64,000 nt of DNA. Origin: CAYUYV01 sp964474635. GTDB taxonomy: Bacteria > Pseudomonadota > Alphaproteobacteria > JAJFIK01. Of the stretch, positions 51,040 to 59,791 are shown piece after piece. The translations under genes and the position numbers were made by a program. The stretch covers positions 1 through 64,000 of the forward strand of contig CAYYTT010000006.1 of the NCBI GenBank assembly GCA_964474635.1, written 5' to 3'. The notes under the pieces are model-generated. The model was not told the DNA's origin, searched no databases, and worked only from the letters and a program-made list of their open reading frames with translations. Each line of letters begins with the position of its first letter. Position 1 is the first letter of the stretch.

Positions 51040-51813
51040 TTACGGATTGTCCAGGGACTCCGAGGTGATCGCGTAGCCCGCATTGTCCGGAATACGCAGG
51101 ATTGGGCCGTCCGGGCCGTTTTCCACCCACGGCTTGACGGTGACGATGGGGTCGCGCGCGGCGCGCTCCATGGCCTCGGCCACGGTGGCGCTCTCGGCGA
51201 GTTTCATCAAGTTCATCCGTGTCGGGAAAATGATGGTCCATTTCCCGTCTTCCGCCTCGCGCAAGGCCCGGCCCGGATTGATCCAGACCGAATCCACCGA
51301 CTCGTTCCCGTCATGTTGCGCGTCCTGGCGTTTGGGCGCGCGGGCCAGGAAAAAATGGGTGTCATACCGCCGGGGCATCACGTCCGGTGTGATCCAGTGG
51401 GCAAAAGGCACGAGGGCGGACAAATCCAAGTGCAAGTCATGGGCGCTCATCAATCCGTCCATGTCCATGTCGCCCGAGTGCACGGCCGCGCGCACCGCCT
51501 CAGCATCGGCGAAGGTGTCCGCACCGCGATCGGCGAGCAGAACGCCGCATTCCTCAAAGACTTCTCGCACGGCGCACACCCGCAATGTGATCGCCTCCTC
51601 ATCGAGCCCATCCGCCCCTCGGCAGCGGCGGCGCACGGCCTCGGCCGCGTCGCCCGGATCGACCTTGCCGCCGGGAAACACCAGGGCGCCGGAGGCAAAA
51701 TCGATCTGGTAGTTGCGCACCACCATGAAGACCTCGATGCCCTCGGCCCCGTCGCGCAGGAGCAGAATGGTCGCCGACGGCGCGGCGGCTTGTGAAGTCT
51801 TCTCGGTATCCAT
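51040..51813 (-). CDS. NUDT19-like Nudix hydrolase
   Basis: A 257-residue protein with a split Nudix box: GALVFPGGKVDPGD, an insert of about 25 residues, then AVREVFEECGVLL carrying the metal-binding Glu residues. The insertion and the following FAHWITPDVMPRRYDTHFFL match NUDT19/CoA-diphosphatase-type Nudix proteins. It should hydrolyse a nucleoside diphosphate derivative such as CoA or acyl-CoA. The ATG at 51813 has AGGAG upstream. It diverges from recQ. Confidence 0.88.
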   Translation of the reverse strand: MDTEKTSQAAAPSATILLLRDGAEGIEVFMVVRNYQIDFASGALVFPGGKVDPGDAAEAVRRRCRGADGLDEEAITLRVCAVREVFEECGVLLADRGADTFADAEAVRAAVHSGDMDMDGLMSAHDLHLDLSALVPFAHWITPDVMPRRYDTHFFLARAPKRQDAQHDGNESVDSVWINPGRALREAEDGKWTIIFPTRMNLMKLAESATVAEAMERAARDPIVTVKPWVENGPDGPILRIPDNAGYAITSESLDNP

Positions 51814-51954
51814 GGGGCGTCTCCTGAGGGCCGTCTTGGGTCGCTGCGCGCTTGGTTTTGAGACTAGCCGGTTCCGGCAGACCCCGCGACTCGCGCAAGA
51901 TCGCAGCCCATCAAGGCGGGGCAGCCAGAGACAGGCAACACGGGGCGCGGCACG

Positions 51955-53805
51955 GTGCGGACAACAACGAGCGAAACAGCCGCAAGGCCGGCCGATTTCA
52001 AGACAAACCCCGCGCCCCCTCGCGCCGAGACGCCCGAGGCCCTGCTGCGCCGCGTCTTCGGCCACGCCTCCTTCAGGCCCCTCCAGGACCGCATTATCCA
52101 CCATGTCTGCCAGGGCGGGGATGCCCTCGCGGTTCTGCCCACGGGCGGCGGGAAATCCCTGTGCTACCAGGTGCCTGCCCTGGTGCGCCCCGGATTGACC
52201 CTCGTCATCTCGCCCCTTGTCGCGCTCATGGAGGAGCAGGTCGGCCGGCTGGGGGCGCTCGATGTGCGCGCCGCCTGCCTGCACGGCGCCATGGCCCCGG
52301 ACACGATGGGCGAGATCCTCGATGCGGCGCGAAGCGGGCGGCTCGACCTTCTCTACCTTGCCCCCGAACGGGCCGTGACAACGGCCTTTCTGGACAGCAT
52401 GACGCATTGCCCCCTGAGCCTGATCGCCATCGATGAGGCGCACTGCGTGGTCCAATGGGGCCCATCCTTCCGGCCGGCCTATCTGGAGCTTGGCCGGCTG
52501 ATTGCGCGCCGCCCGGACGTACCGAGACTGGCGCTGACGGCCACCGCCGACGCGCCGACCCTTGAGGAAATCAAAACCCGGTTGTGGCTTCACAATGCCC
52601 GTGTTTTCCAGGGTGGACATGCCCGGCCCAATATTGCCCTCGCTGCCGCGCGCGAGGCGGGCTCGCCAGAGGCCCTCGCCCGGCGGCTCGTCGGAGGTCC
52701 ACGACGCTCGGGCGCCAGTCTGCTTTACGTGCGCTCGCGGCGCCGGGCCGAAGCGGTGGCCGCGCACCTGGCGCGCCGGGGCGTGCCGGCCCTTGCCTAC
52801 CATGCCGGCCTTGAGACCACCGAGCGGCGGGCGCGGGAGGCGGATTTTCTGGCTGCGGACAGTCCCGTCATGGTGGCTACGGTCGCCTTCGGCATGGGGC
52901 TCGACCGGCCGGATGTGCGCACCGTTGCCCATCTCGACCTACCGGACTCGCCAAGCGCCTATTGGCAGGAAGTCGGCCGCGCCGGCCGGGATGGCGCACC
53001 ATCGCAGGCCATTTTCGCCCATGGCGTGACGCCCGTGCTCGATGCCCTCAGGCGAGGCGGCCGGGAACTGGGGGCCCTGCTCGATGTGCTTGAAACCGAA
53101 GAATGCCGGGCGCGTGCGATCCTGCGCCATTTCGGCGAAGCGGACCCGGTTGCCTGCGGCCATTGCGATCTGTGCACCGACCCGGTCCGCCCCTGGGACG
53201 GCGGGCCTGCCCTGCGCCATGTGCTGGCCCCCCTGATGCGCAGCGGGGAGGCCATGGGTGCAAAGCGTCTCAGTGATCTTGCCGCCGGCAGTCTGCCGGC
53301 GGAGGTTTCGCGCTCCCTGCTGCGGCAAGCTCTTGTGAAAGGGCTGCTCAAGCCCTCCGACACCGAGACGCGGGCCATGGCCCTGACGCAAGAGGGGGAA
53401 CACCGTTTAAAGTCGGATGAGCCCCTGCCCGTTCTTGCGGACTGGAAAGGCGCCCTGCCCCTTCATCCCAGTACGCCCCTTGATGCCGGCAAGCCCCAGG
53501 ATCTCGGTAAACCCCTGGATCTCGGCAAGCCTCTTGATCCCGGCAAGCCTACAGCTTCTTCCACTCAAACGGCCTGTCCCACCCATGGGACCGCTCCAAG
53601 CCTTCTGGATCGGCTCATGGCGCTTCGGGGCCGCCTGTGCCGCGATCACGCTTTACCGCCGGCCCTGGTCGCAACCGACAAGACCTTACGCGCCCTGGCC
53701 ATGGCCCAATCCGGCGAAGCCAATCGGCAAGATACGGATCATGCCCTGGCCGCCATCCGCGACCCCAAGTTCCGCGGGGATTTTCGCAATGAACTCAAGG
53801 CGTGA
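51955..53805 (+). CDS. RecQ-type ATP-dependent DNA helicase
   Basis: A 616-residue SF2 helicase. Walker A PTGGGKSLCYQ, Walker B IDEAHC, motif VI QEVGRAGRDGAPSQA, and the zinc cluster CRARAIL...CGHCDLC are present, with an HRDC-like C-terminus (LLDRLMALRGRLCRDHALPP). The aromatic loop after motif II reads VVQWGPSFRPAY where RecQ usually has SQWGHDFRPxY, so His and Asp are replaced. A linker at 509-532 is a four-fold six-residue repeat. It is a short or divergent RecQ; the GTG start at 51955 is not supported by a strong ribosome-binding site. Confidence 0.9.
   Translation: MRTTTSETAARPADFKTNPAPPRAETPEALLRRVFGHASFRPLQDRIIHHVCQGGDALAVLPTGGGKSLCYQVPALVRPGLTLVISPLVALMEEQVGRLGALDVRAACLHGAMAPDTMGEILDAARSGRLDLLYLAPERAVTTAFLDSMTHCPLSLIAIDEAHCVVQWGPSFRPAYLELGRLIARRPDVPRLALTATADAPTLEEIKTRLWLHNARVFQGGHARPNIALAAAREAGSPEALARRLVGGPRRSGASLLYVRSRRRAEAVAAHLARRGVPALAYHAGLETTERRAREADFLAADSPVMVATVAFGMGLDRPDVRTVAHLDLPDSPSAYWQEVGRAGRDGAPSQAIFAHGVTPVLDALRRGGRELGALLDVLETEECRARAILRHFGEADPVACGHCDLCTDPVRPWDGGPALRHVLAPLMRSGEAMGAKRLSDLAAGSLPAEVSRSLLRQALVKGLLKPSDTETRAMALTQEGEHRLKSDEPLPVLADWKGALPLHPSTPLDAGKPQDLGKPLDLGKPLDPGKPTASSTQTACPTHGTAPSLLDRLMALRGRLCRDHALPPALVATDKTLRALAMAQSGEANRQDTDHALAAIRDPKFRGDFRNELKA
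53479..53550. repeat. 18-bp tandem repeat, 4 copies, inside recQ
   Basis: Four 18-bp units encode LDAGKP, QDLGKP, LDLGKP and LDPGKP (residues 509-532) between the RecQ core and the HRDC-like domain. The frame is preserved, so the array extends a flexible linker. Confidence 0.9.
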
Positions 53806-53820
53806 ACCGATACCGCTGTC

Positions 53821-54933
53821 TTATGCGGCCGCCGCGTCGCGGGAGAGCTGATCCACCTTCAGCAGCAGATAATCGATATCCCCCGATGCCATGTCCTGAC
53901 ACCGGGTCAAGACACGCTCGATCATCCGTGAGCGGAAGCCAAGCCTGTCCGCGCCCGCCCCGTCGAAGACAAGATCCTGATAGGCCGACAAGGCCACCTG
54001 GAGCGGCGCGATCATCACCTTGGGCAATCCGGCGGCGGCAACGATGGCGTCGATGCCTTCCGGACCCGTTTCGTTGAGGTAACGCCAGGTTTCGGTAATC
54101 GACAGCCCAGCCCGTTTGGCAAGTGCCGCCTCCAGAAACTCCATGTCGCCGGTGCATGCGGCACGCAGCAAAAGGGACGGGGTCAGACGTTTCGTCTTGT
54201 GCAACTGTTCCACCATCAGGCCGATATTGCGGCCCCGCCCATAGGCATCGAACAGGGAAATTGTTGCATGTCCCCGGCTCTGCTCGGCGAGCACATGGGC
54301 AAGGGCGCCGGAAAAATCCGGACGGGACGCAAGATAAGTCCGCAAGTGATCGGATACGATCGTGACAAGGCGCTCGGCAATCGTGACCGGCAGATCCACG
54401 CGTTTGGCAAGCTTTTCGGTCACGAAAGCGCTGTCGCCGAACCGGTCGATGGCCCGGTCAAGTGTCGCGGCCGCGAGTTCCGCACCCGGATTGTCCACAA
54501 GGGCGCCCACCGGCGCCTCGCCCGCCTCCTCCACGATCACACGGGACAGACCGCCCGGCACATGCGCCCGACTGGCAATGGCAAGCTGTTTGCTTTCGCT
54601 GCCGGAGCGGACCAAGTCGATCAGTTCTTCCTCGGACAGCAGAGGCGATTGGCTCAGAACCGGCGCCGCGACCCGGTCGAAGTCCTCGGCCAGGGCCAGG
54701 ACCACGTCCTTGGGTATGTCGGGCAGCGCCCCGACAATGTCGGCCAGCCCCTCCCGCACGCGCACCGCCGCATCGCGCGTCATGAGCCGTAGAATATCGT
54801 CCGCCTGCCCGCGTTCCGCGCTGGACAATGCGCCGTCGCGGACGGCCCGAACGATATGACCGGCAACCTCAAGACGACGCTCCGCAGTCGGCGCCGCCGT
54901 CAACGCCTCAAGATCGCTCCTCGAAAAGCCCAT
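53821..54933 (-). CDS. DUF2336 family protein
   Basis: A 370-residue all-helical protein of the DUF2336 family, common in Alphaproteobacteria. Typical stretches are RLMTRDAAVRVREGLADIVG, PKDVVLALAEDFDRVAAPVL, SPLLSEEELIDLVRSGSESKQ and AIDRFGDSAFVTEKLAKRVD. HEAT-like repeats are likely. Function is unknown; members often lie near motility or signalling genes, which is not the case here. The ATG at 54933 gives the usual start (GFSRSDLEALTAAPTAERR). Confidence 0.9.
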   Translation of the reverse strand: MGFSRSDLEALTAAPTAERRLEVAGHIVRAVRDGALSSAERGQADDILRLMTRDAAVRVREGLADIVGALPDIPKDVVLALAEDFDRVAAPVLSQSPLLSEEELIDLVRSGSESKQLAIASRAHVPGGLSRVIVEEAGEAPVGALVDNPGAELAAATLDRAIDRFGDSAFVTEKLAKRVDLPVTIAERLVTIVSDHLRTYLASRPDFSGALAHVLAEQSRGHATISLFDAYGRGRNIGLMVEQLHKTKRLTPSLLLRAACTGDMEFLEAALAKRAGLSITETWRYLNETGPEGIDAIVAAAGLPKVMIAPLQVALSAYQDLVFDGAGADRLGFRSRMIERVLTRCQDMASGDIDYLLLKVDQLSRDAAAA

Positions 54934-55201
54934 GACATTGGCTGCCTTGCTGAACGGAATGGCCAACGAGGCTGGCCAGGCGCGTGCTGACCCCCCTCCT
55001 CCCAAGTGTCGCGCCGCCGGATTTAACAAAGCGCAAAAAGTGCCGCGCAAATCCGTCAAGACGGCCAAGACCTATGCTCGCGGACACCTACCTGTGCTCG
55101 CCGGCACGCCCCCTGACCGGTGATTGTGGCTCCCTCTTCCTCGAGGACACCCAATCGCCCGCCACCATGGGATGGGCCACCAGGCAAAAGGGGATGAAGA
55201 C

Positions 55202-55567
55202 GTGAACCCACATGAAGAGTTTGAAAACCGCAACGCGCCCGGACCCGCCCGGCACGCACGGGCCGATCTGACCGCCCACGCCGAACGCCGGGCCCAGGTG
55301 CTCAAAGCCATGGCAAGTGCCAAACGCCTGATGATCCTGTGCACCCTCGCCGAGGCAGAGCGTTCCGTCTCAAGCCTGGCGCAGCATCTCGGCATGCGGC
55401 AGGCGGCCGTCTCCCAGCACCTGGCACGGCTGCGACTTGAAAAACTGGTGGCGACCCGGCGGGACGGGCAGACCATCTATTACCGGGTGGCGGATGGGGC
55501 CGTCGCCGACCTTGTGGACCATGTCTGCGGACGGCGTGCCTTCGACGCGGAAGGAAACGGCGGCTGA
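55202..55567 (+). CDS. ArsR family transcriptional regulator
   Basis: A 121-residue winged-helix protein: RRAQVLKAMASAKRLMILCT, SVSSLAQHLGMRQAAVSQHL as the recognition helix, and KLVATRRDGQTIYYRVAD as the wing. The CxC metal-sensing motif of ArsR is absent, although CGRR near the C-terminus has one Cys, so the inducer is uncertain. The GTG at 55202 has AAGGGG 8 nt upstream. It converges with the large NRPS-like gene, 7 bp between stops. Confidence 0.9.
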   Translation: MNPHEEFENRNAPGPARHARADLTAHAERRAQVLKAMASAKRLMILCTLAEAERSVSSLAQHLGMRQAAVSQHLARLRLEKLVATRRDGQTIYYRVADGAVADLVDHVCGRRAFDAEGNGG

Positions 55568-55574
55568 CGAGGCC

Positions 55575-58500
55575 TCAATGGCGCTCCTGGGGCGGCAGGA
55601 TCTCCAGGGCCTCCACGAGGAGCCGGCCGTCCTCGTCGTGAACCTGGCTGTGCCGGCCATAGAGCCGTTCGCTCGCCGTGGACAAAGAGAGCAGCGCGGC
55701 CAGATCATCGCCGGCGCGGACACGAAAATAGGCGACGGGGCGACACGACAGGGCGCTGCCGGCCCGCGTCCCACCGGTCAGAAGTTCAGTGAAGGGAACC
55801 TCGCCGCCCCGCAATTGCTCGAGATCTTCCTGGGAGCCCTGCGCATCCAGAATACGCACCACGGCCGCAATGAGCGGAAAGCCCGATCCCGGACGATCCC
55901 CCGGCGCCGCCCGGGGGTCGAGGGCAATCAACTTCACCACGATGGTGTTGTCCACGGCCCGCAAGGCTAGGACGCGCAGGCCTGCGGCGACGCTGATCTT
56001 GTCTTCCAGTTCCTCGGCCATGGTCCGGCGATGGTCAAGGAGCGCGCGCTCGCCGATGGGCAGGCGATCCGCGTCCAGGATTTCCAGATCGAGATTCGGC
56101 GCACCATCCAGCGACCAGAAGGCCGCCAGCAGGGCCACCTGGGAGGTCAAGGCCTCGTTGATGGCCTCCGCGATGGTTTCCACACCGGGTTTTTCCAATA
56201 CCGAAAGGGCATCGCCGCGCACGCCGACCGTGTGGACACCTTCGTCCGTCAACTGATCCCAATCATCATGGCCATTCACGAGGGCGAAGGGGGGAAACGT
56301 GTGGCGAAACAGAACCGGCTCCAATGCGGCACGCCGAGGTTTGTAGCGGGCCAGGAGCTTTTGATAGGTCGCCATGGGCGATGTGCCCCGCCGGTGAGTG
56401 CGCGCCGACAACGGGGGCAGATGTTTGGCGCGCCGGCGCACCGACTGGGCCCGGGAGACGGCCCAGGCCTTGGCGGGGCCCGCCCGCAGCGCATAGCGGA
56501 ACCAGCCCAGAAGGGCCAGGGCCCGGGTCCCCCAGGACCGGGCGAGCCAGGAGGGCGAGAGCGTATCGATCATGCCCAGCCACACCACGCGCTGGCCGGC
56601 CGCCTCAAGCGCCCGGGCAACCTCGAAGGCGATGGCGCCGCCCGCCCCATGGCCCAGCAGGGCCACTGGACTGTCCGGCGTGACGGATGCGATCTGACCG
56701 GCGGCGCGGTGGACGAGCCCCATCATGGACGAGGGCACGCTGCCCAACCCGCCAAAGCCCGGCAGATCGAGGCCATAGACGGGCACACGCTCATCCACGT
56801 GATCGAGAAGCCGTTCGAATTCAAGCGTGTAGGTGCCCGGTCCCGCGATACAGAACAGGGGAATGGCGCCGGGCATTCCGGGGGCAAAGCGCGCCGGCCG
56901 GCCGCCCTGACCCGCCCCGAGCCGCGCGGCCAGATCGCGCGGCGTGCTGACTTCCAGGAGCAGGGAGGGCGAGACCGGCTTGTCCAGTTGCCGCTCCAAC
57001 ATCGCCGCCAGGGCGATGGCCTCCCGGTGGTCCCCGCCCAGAAGGAAGAAGTTATCCGTCGGCTGAACGGGCTGGTGTCTCAGGACCGCCTCGAAGCTCC
57101 TGGAGACGCGCTCCTCGAGCGACAAACGGGGGGCAAGCTCCGGCCGGTAATCGAACTCTTCACGGTCGTGGCCAGGCTTGGCATGGACAGGTTCGTCTTG
57201 GCTCGGAAACTCTGTCTCTGGAAAATCGATGTCGTCTAGCGTGTCGCCTTCGTCGAACAGGTCCCTGTCGGACCGCGCCAGCGGCTGGCTCGGCGTCCAA
57301 TCATCAAGATCGCCAGGGTTTTCAGGCTGGCCTGGATCATCAGGGTGGTATGGATCATCAGGGCCTTCTGGGTCGTCAAGGTCATCTGGGACCTGCCCGT
57401 GCTCAAGCTCGTCCCCATACTGCGAAAACTCCGCGTCCCCAAAGGCGCCCTCCGGCTCCAGGCTTTCATCGTCGCGGGGCCATGGGGCGGGCTCGCCCTG
57501 GGGGGCGTCATCGGCGTCAAAGGAGGCGAGAGGCGCGTCGTCATCGATATAATCCGGGAACTGAGCGCCCGCTGGATCGTCATGGAGGTGGCGGGCGTCT
57601 TCCCCACTTTCGAGTGGCACAAGATCGCCGGCCACACGCTCGATGACCAGATGGCCCGTTCTTATGAATAGCTTCATGGGATCGGACGGGTCCGGCACGA
57701 CCCGTTTGGGGTCCGGCCTGCCCTCGCGCCAGTAAACGGTTGTGACATGGGCGGCGCGAATGGCCAGTTCACCCCCCGCCCCCGGCGTGACCGGATAACC
57801 GTCCGGTTCCACCAGCACCGTCTCCACATCGTAATAGGGCCGGCCCAGGGGGACCGGCCCAGCGTCCTGAAGCTGATCGTCGGTCGGTATATACCGCGCG
57901 ACAAGACCGCATTCGGTCGTGAGCAGACCAAGATGAAGCCGCGCCTGGCTTAAGAACATCCGCCGAAAGAATTCCATGTCCGAGCGGCGCACGGGCGCGC
58001 CCCCCAAATGAATCCAGCGCAGTTTGGGCAAGGGGCCATCGCCCAAAAACGCCGTGGCCATGCGGCGATAGAACCCCGGCGTCAGCCCCAGGATCGTCAG
58101 TCCCACATCCTCCGCCCAGGACGCAAAGGCCGCCAGCGGACGCCGGCTGACATCAAAGGGGCACAAGGCCGCGCCGCTCAAGAGGGCACCAAAAAGGCAA
58201 ATGACCGATAAGGGCTCGTCGGCGCTGACCACAAATCCGACCCGGTCGCGCGATGAAACGCCGAGATCCTGGACATAAAGATCCACATTACGCAGGAGGC
58301 TCGCCTGGGTGTGCAGGCTCGCCCGGGGGCGGGCGCCGTGCTCATCGTCGGGCAGAAACAGCAGAAAGGCCGGCTGACCGGCCGCGCGGAACCGCCCCAT
58401 GAGGGTTGCGTCATCCTGCATGATGGGACGGGGACTATTCGGGTCGAGATCCTCGTCTTCCGGTGCCAGGTCCAGCACCGGAATGCCCTGCCCCGCGACC

Positions 58501-58907
58501 ACCCGCACACGGGCCGCCGTTGCGCCGTGCACAAGGATGAGCGAGGGATCCGCACTCACGATGAGGCTGGCCAGCCGGTCATCGGGCAAGGCCGGATCGA
58601 GGGCCGTGTAGAACCGGCCCGTCAGGACCACCGCCAGAAGACCGGCAACCAGGTCCGCACCATGCTCCATGATCACCGCGATGGGGCGTTCATGGACGAG
58701 CGGTCTTGGGCTCGTGGCGGGGTTGTTCAGGTCGGCCGCGATGCGGCGGGTCCAATGGTCGAGATAGCCATAGGACAGGATCCGGGGCGACTGGCCCGGC
58801 TCGGCGGCGATGACCGCGGGCGCGTCCGGATCCGCATCGACCCGCTGCCAGAACCGCAGAGCGACCTCAGCCGCGTGCACGCCATCCTGAATGTCCATAC
58901 CCGTCAT
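55575..58907 (-). CDS. Degenerate NRPS-like protein: pseudo-adenylation, acidic linker, pseudo-carrier, pseudo-thioesterase, chorismate-lyase/DUF98-like domain
   Basis: A 1110-residue protein. Residues 15-430 resemble an AMP-binding domain, but the A3 phosphate loop (about 184-200) is LPDDEHGARP, not TSGTTGxPKG, and the TGD motif is TGH (417-419); the C-terminal lid with the catalytic Lys is missing. Residues 430-585 are a Pro/Asp/Glu linker with 18-bp repeats. The carrier region (600-660) has FFLLGGDH with His627 where the phosphopantetheine Ser belongs. The thioesterase fold (680-920) reads GHGAGG (Gly754, not Ser) and GDA at 898-900 (not GDH). Residues 925-1110 match DUF98/chorismate lyase-like proteins (LLDHRRTMAEELED, YFRVRAGDDL, SERLYGRHS, LEILPP). 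Start ATG 58907 fits GGGA upstream. Confidence 0.8.
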   Translation of the reverse strand: MTGMDIQDGVHAAEVALRFWQRVDADPDAPAVIAAEPGQSPRILSYGYLDHWTRRIAADLNNPATSPRPLVHERPIAVIMEHGADLVAGLLAVVLTGRFYTALDPALPDDRLASLIVSADPSLILVHGATAARVRVVAGQGIPVLDLAPEDEDLDPNSPRPIMQDDATLMGRFRAAGQPAFLLFLPDDEHGARPRASLHTQASLLRNVDLYVQDLGVSSRDRVGFVVSADEPLSVICLFGALLSGAALCPFDVSRRPLAAFASWAEDVGLTILGLTPGFYRRMATAFLGDGPLPKLRWIHLGGAPVRRSDMEFFRRMFLSQARLHLGLLTTECGLVARYIPTDDQLQDAGPVPLGRPYYDVETVLVEPDGYPVTPGAGGELAIRAAHVTTVYWREGRPDPKRVVPDPSDPMKLFIRTGHLVIERVAGDLVPLESGEDARHLHDDPAGAQFPDYIDDDAPLASFDADDAPQGEPAPWPRDDESLEPEGAFGDAEFSQYGDELEHGQVPDDLDDPEGPDDPYHPDDPGQPENPGDLDDWTPSQPLARSDRDLFDEGDTLDDIDFPETEFPSQDEPVHAKPGHDREEFDYRPELAPRLSLEERVSRSFEAVLRHQPVQPTDNFFLLGGDHREAIALAAMLERQLDKPVSPSLLLEVSTPRDLAARLGAGQGGRPARFAPGMPGAIPLFCIAGPGTYTLEFERLLDHVDERVPVYGLDLPGFGGLGSVPSSMMGLVHRAAGQIASVTPDSPVALLGHGAGGAIAFEVARALEAAGQRVVWLGMIDTLSPSWLARSWGTRALALLGWFRYALRAGPAKAWAVSRAQSVRRRAKHLPPLSARTHRRGTSPMATYQKLLARYKPRRAALEPVLFRHTFPPFALVNGHDDWDQLTDEGVHTVGVRGDALSVLEKPGVETIAEAINEALTSQVALLAAFWSLDGAPNLDLEILDADRLPIGERALLDHRRTMAEELEDKISVAAGLRVLALRAVDNTIVVKLIALDPRAAPGDRPGSGFPLIAAVVRILDAQGSQEDLEQLRGGEVPFTELLTGGTRAGSALSCRPVAYFRVRAGDDLAALLSLSTASERLYGRHSQVHDEDGRLLVEALEILPPQERH
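57315..57386. repeat. 18-bp tandem repeat, 4 copies, in the NRPS-like gene
   Basis: Units of TGGATCATCAGGGTGGTA type (57315-57332 degenerate, 57333-57350, 57351-57368, 57369-57386 degenerate) encode the acidic Pro/Asp linker (PDDPYHPDDP) on the minus strand. The period preserves the frame. Confidence 0.75.
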
Positions 58908-59087
58908 GGATCCCGGTGTACTCTGGTTGCGCAAGAAGCCGCAACGGGCGAGCGGGGTGACAAACCTTAAGAATGCAGTGGTCTACAGCTTAAAAGTTGT
59001 GACGCAAAATCATTTCCGCTGAGTCGCACAGACGGATGCAACACGTAACCACCGGGGCCGGCCGCCCCCCGGGGTAAAGGCAGGCTC

Positions 59088-59129
59088 ACTGGCCCCTAGG
59101 CTTTACTGGCCCCTAGGCTTTACTGGCCA
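59088..59129. repeat. 17-bp tandem repeat, 2.5 copies, overlapping a stop codon
   Basis: ACTGGCCCCTAGGCTTT occurs exactly twice (59088-59104, 59105-59121) and a third copy begins (ACTGGCCA). The array runs into the end of the minus-strand lipoprotein gene, supplying its stop codon (TTA at 59120-59122 on the plus strand). Confidence 0.85.
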
Positions 59130-59785
59130 TTGAGCACAGCCTCGCGGGCACGGCGCCGATTGCGCTCGGCCGTGTCGATCTGGGTGATGCTCCAGCTGAC
59201 CATGCGTTTGAGCACACCGCCCAGCGCCTCGTCATAGGCGACGATGATATCTTCGAATTTTTCGCTTCTCGCCGGGATGGACCGGTTGAACGTCTCACTG
59301 GCGACAATCCGCGCGGTCGGCTGGGAAATCAGTTTGGCATTGGCGACCACGAGGACACGGGGCTCCTCTCCGGGAATGAGCCGCGCCTCGAATTCACGCA
59401 GTTCCGTCAGGAGATCGTAATTGCCCATCAGGCCGATGGCCTTGCGCCCGACGGCGGCAATTTTGCCGGTGTTCTCAAAAGATTCGATCAGACGGGTCTG
59501 AAACATGAGTGTTGTGCGATCACTCCAGCGCACGCCCTTGAAGTAGCCCACCTGGAAGACGTCCTGGCGAATGGCGATGCGGTCCGTGTCGATGGTGCGT
59601 GACGCGGTCGGCTCGTCCACGACGAGTTGCGCCTCCACCGTGGGCAACCCTTCATCGAAGGTGCTCTTTGGACTGAGGTCGTAGATGGCGGTCTCCTCGG
59701 AGGCCACCAAATTGATCCCGCCGCATCCCGACAGGGCGACCAGGATGCCGCCCAAGCCCACCATGGAACTGAAACGCCCCCACAT
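59120..59785 (-). CDS. ABC-type transport auxiliary lipoprotein of the Mla-type system (PqiC-like)
   Basis: A 221-residue lipoprotein (GGILVALSGC, Cys acylated) with NLVASEETAIYDLSPKSTF and a WSDRTTLMFQTRLIESFENTG block typical of auxiliary lipoproteins encoded with MCE transporters. It should sit on the outer membrane periplasmic face and receive or hand over phospholipids. It starts 6 nt after mlaD. The end of the gene coincides with a tandem repeat. Confidence 0.87.
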   Translation of the reverse strand: MWGRFSSMVGLGGILVALSGCGGINLVASEETAIYDLSPKSTFDEGLPTVEAQLVVDEPTASRTIDTDRIAIRQDVFQVGYFKGVRWSDRTTLMFQTRLIESFENTGKIAAVGRKAIGLMGNYDLLTELREFEARLIPGEEPRVLVVANAKLISQPTARIVASETFNRSIPARSEKFEDIIVAYDEALGGVLKRMVSWSITQIDTAERNRRRAREAVLNGQ

Positions 59786-59791
59786 ACCGCA

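Noticed and set aside
55575..58907. Functional NRPS or pseudogene
   Set aside because: Core catalytic residues are replaced, so peptide synthesis is not supported; yet the frame is intact over 1110 codons with no frameshift, so calling it a pseudogene is not supported either.
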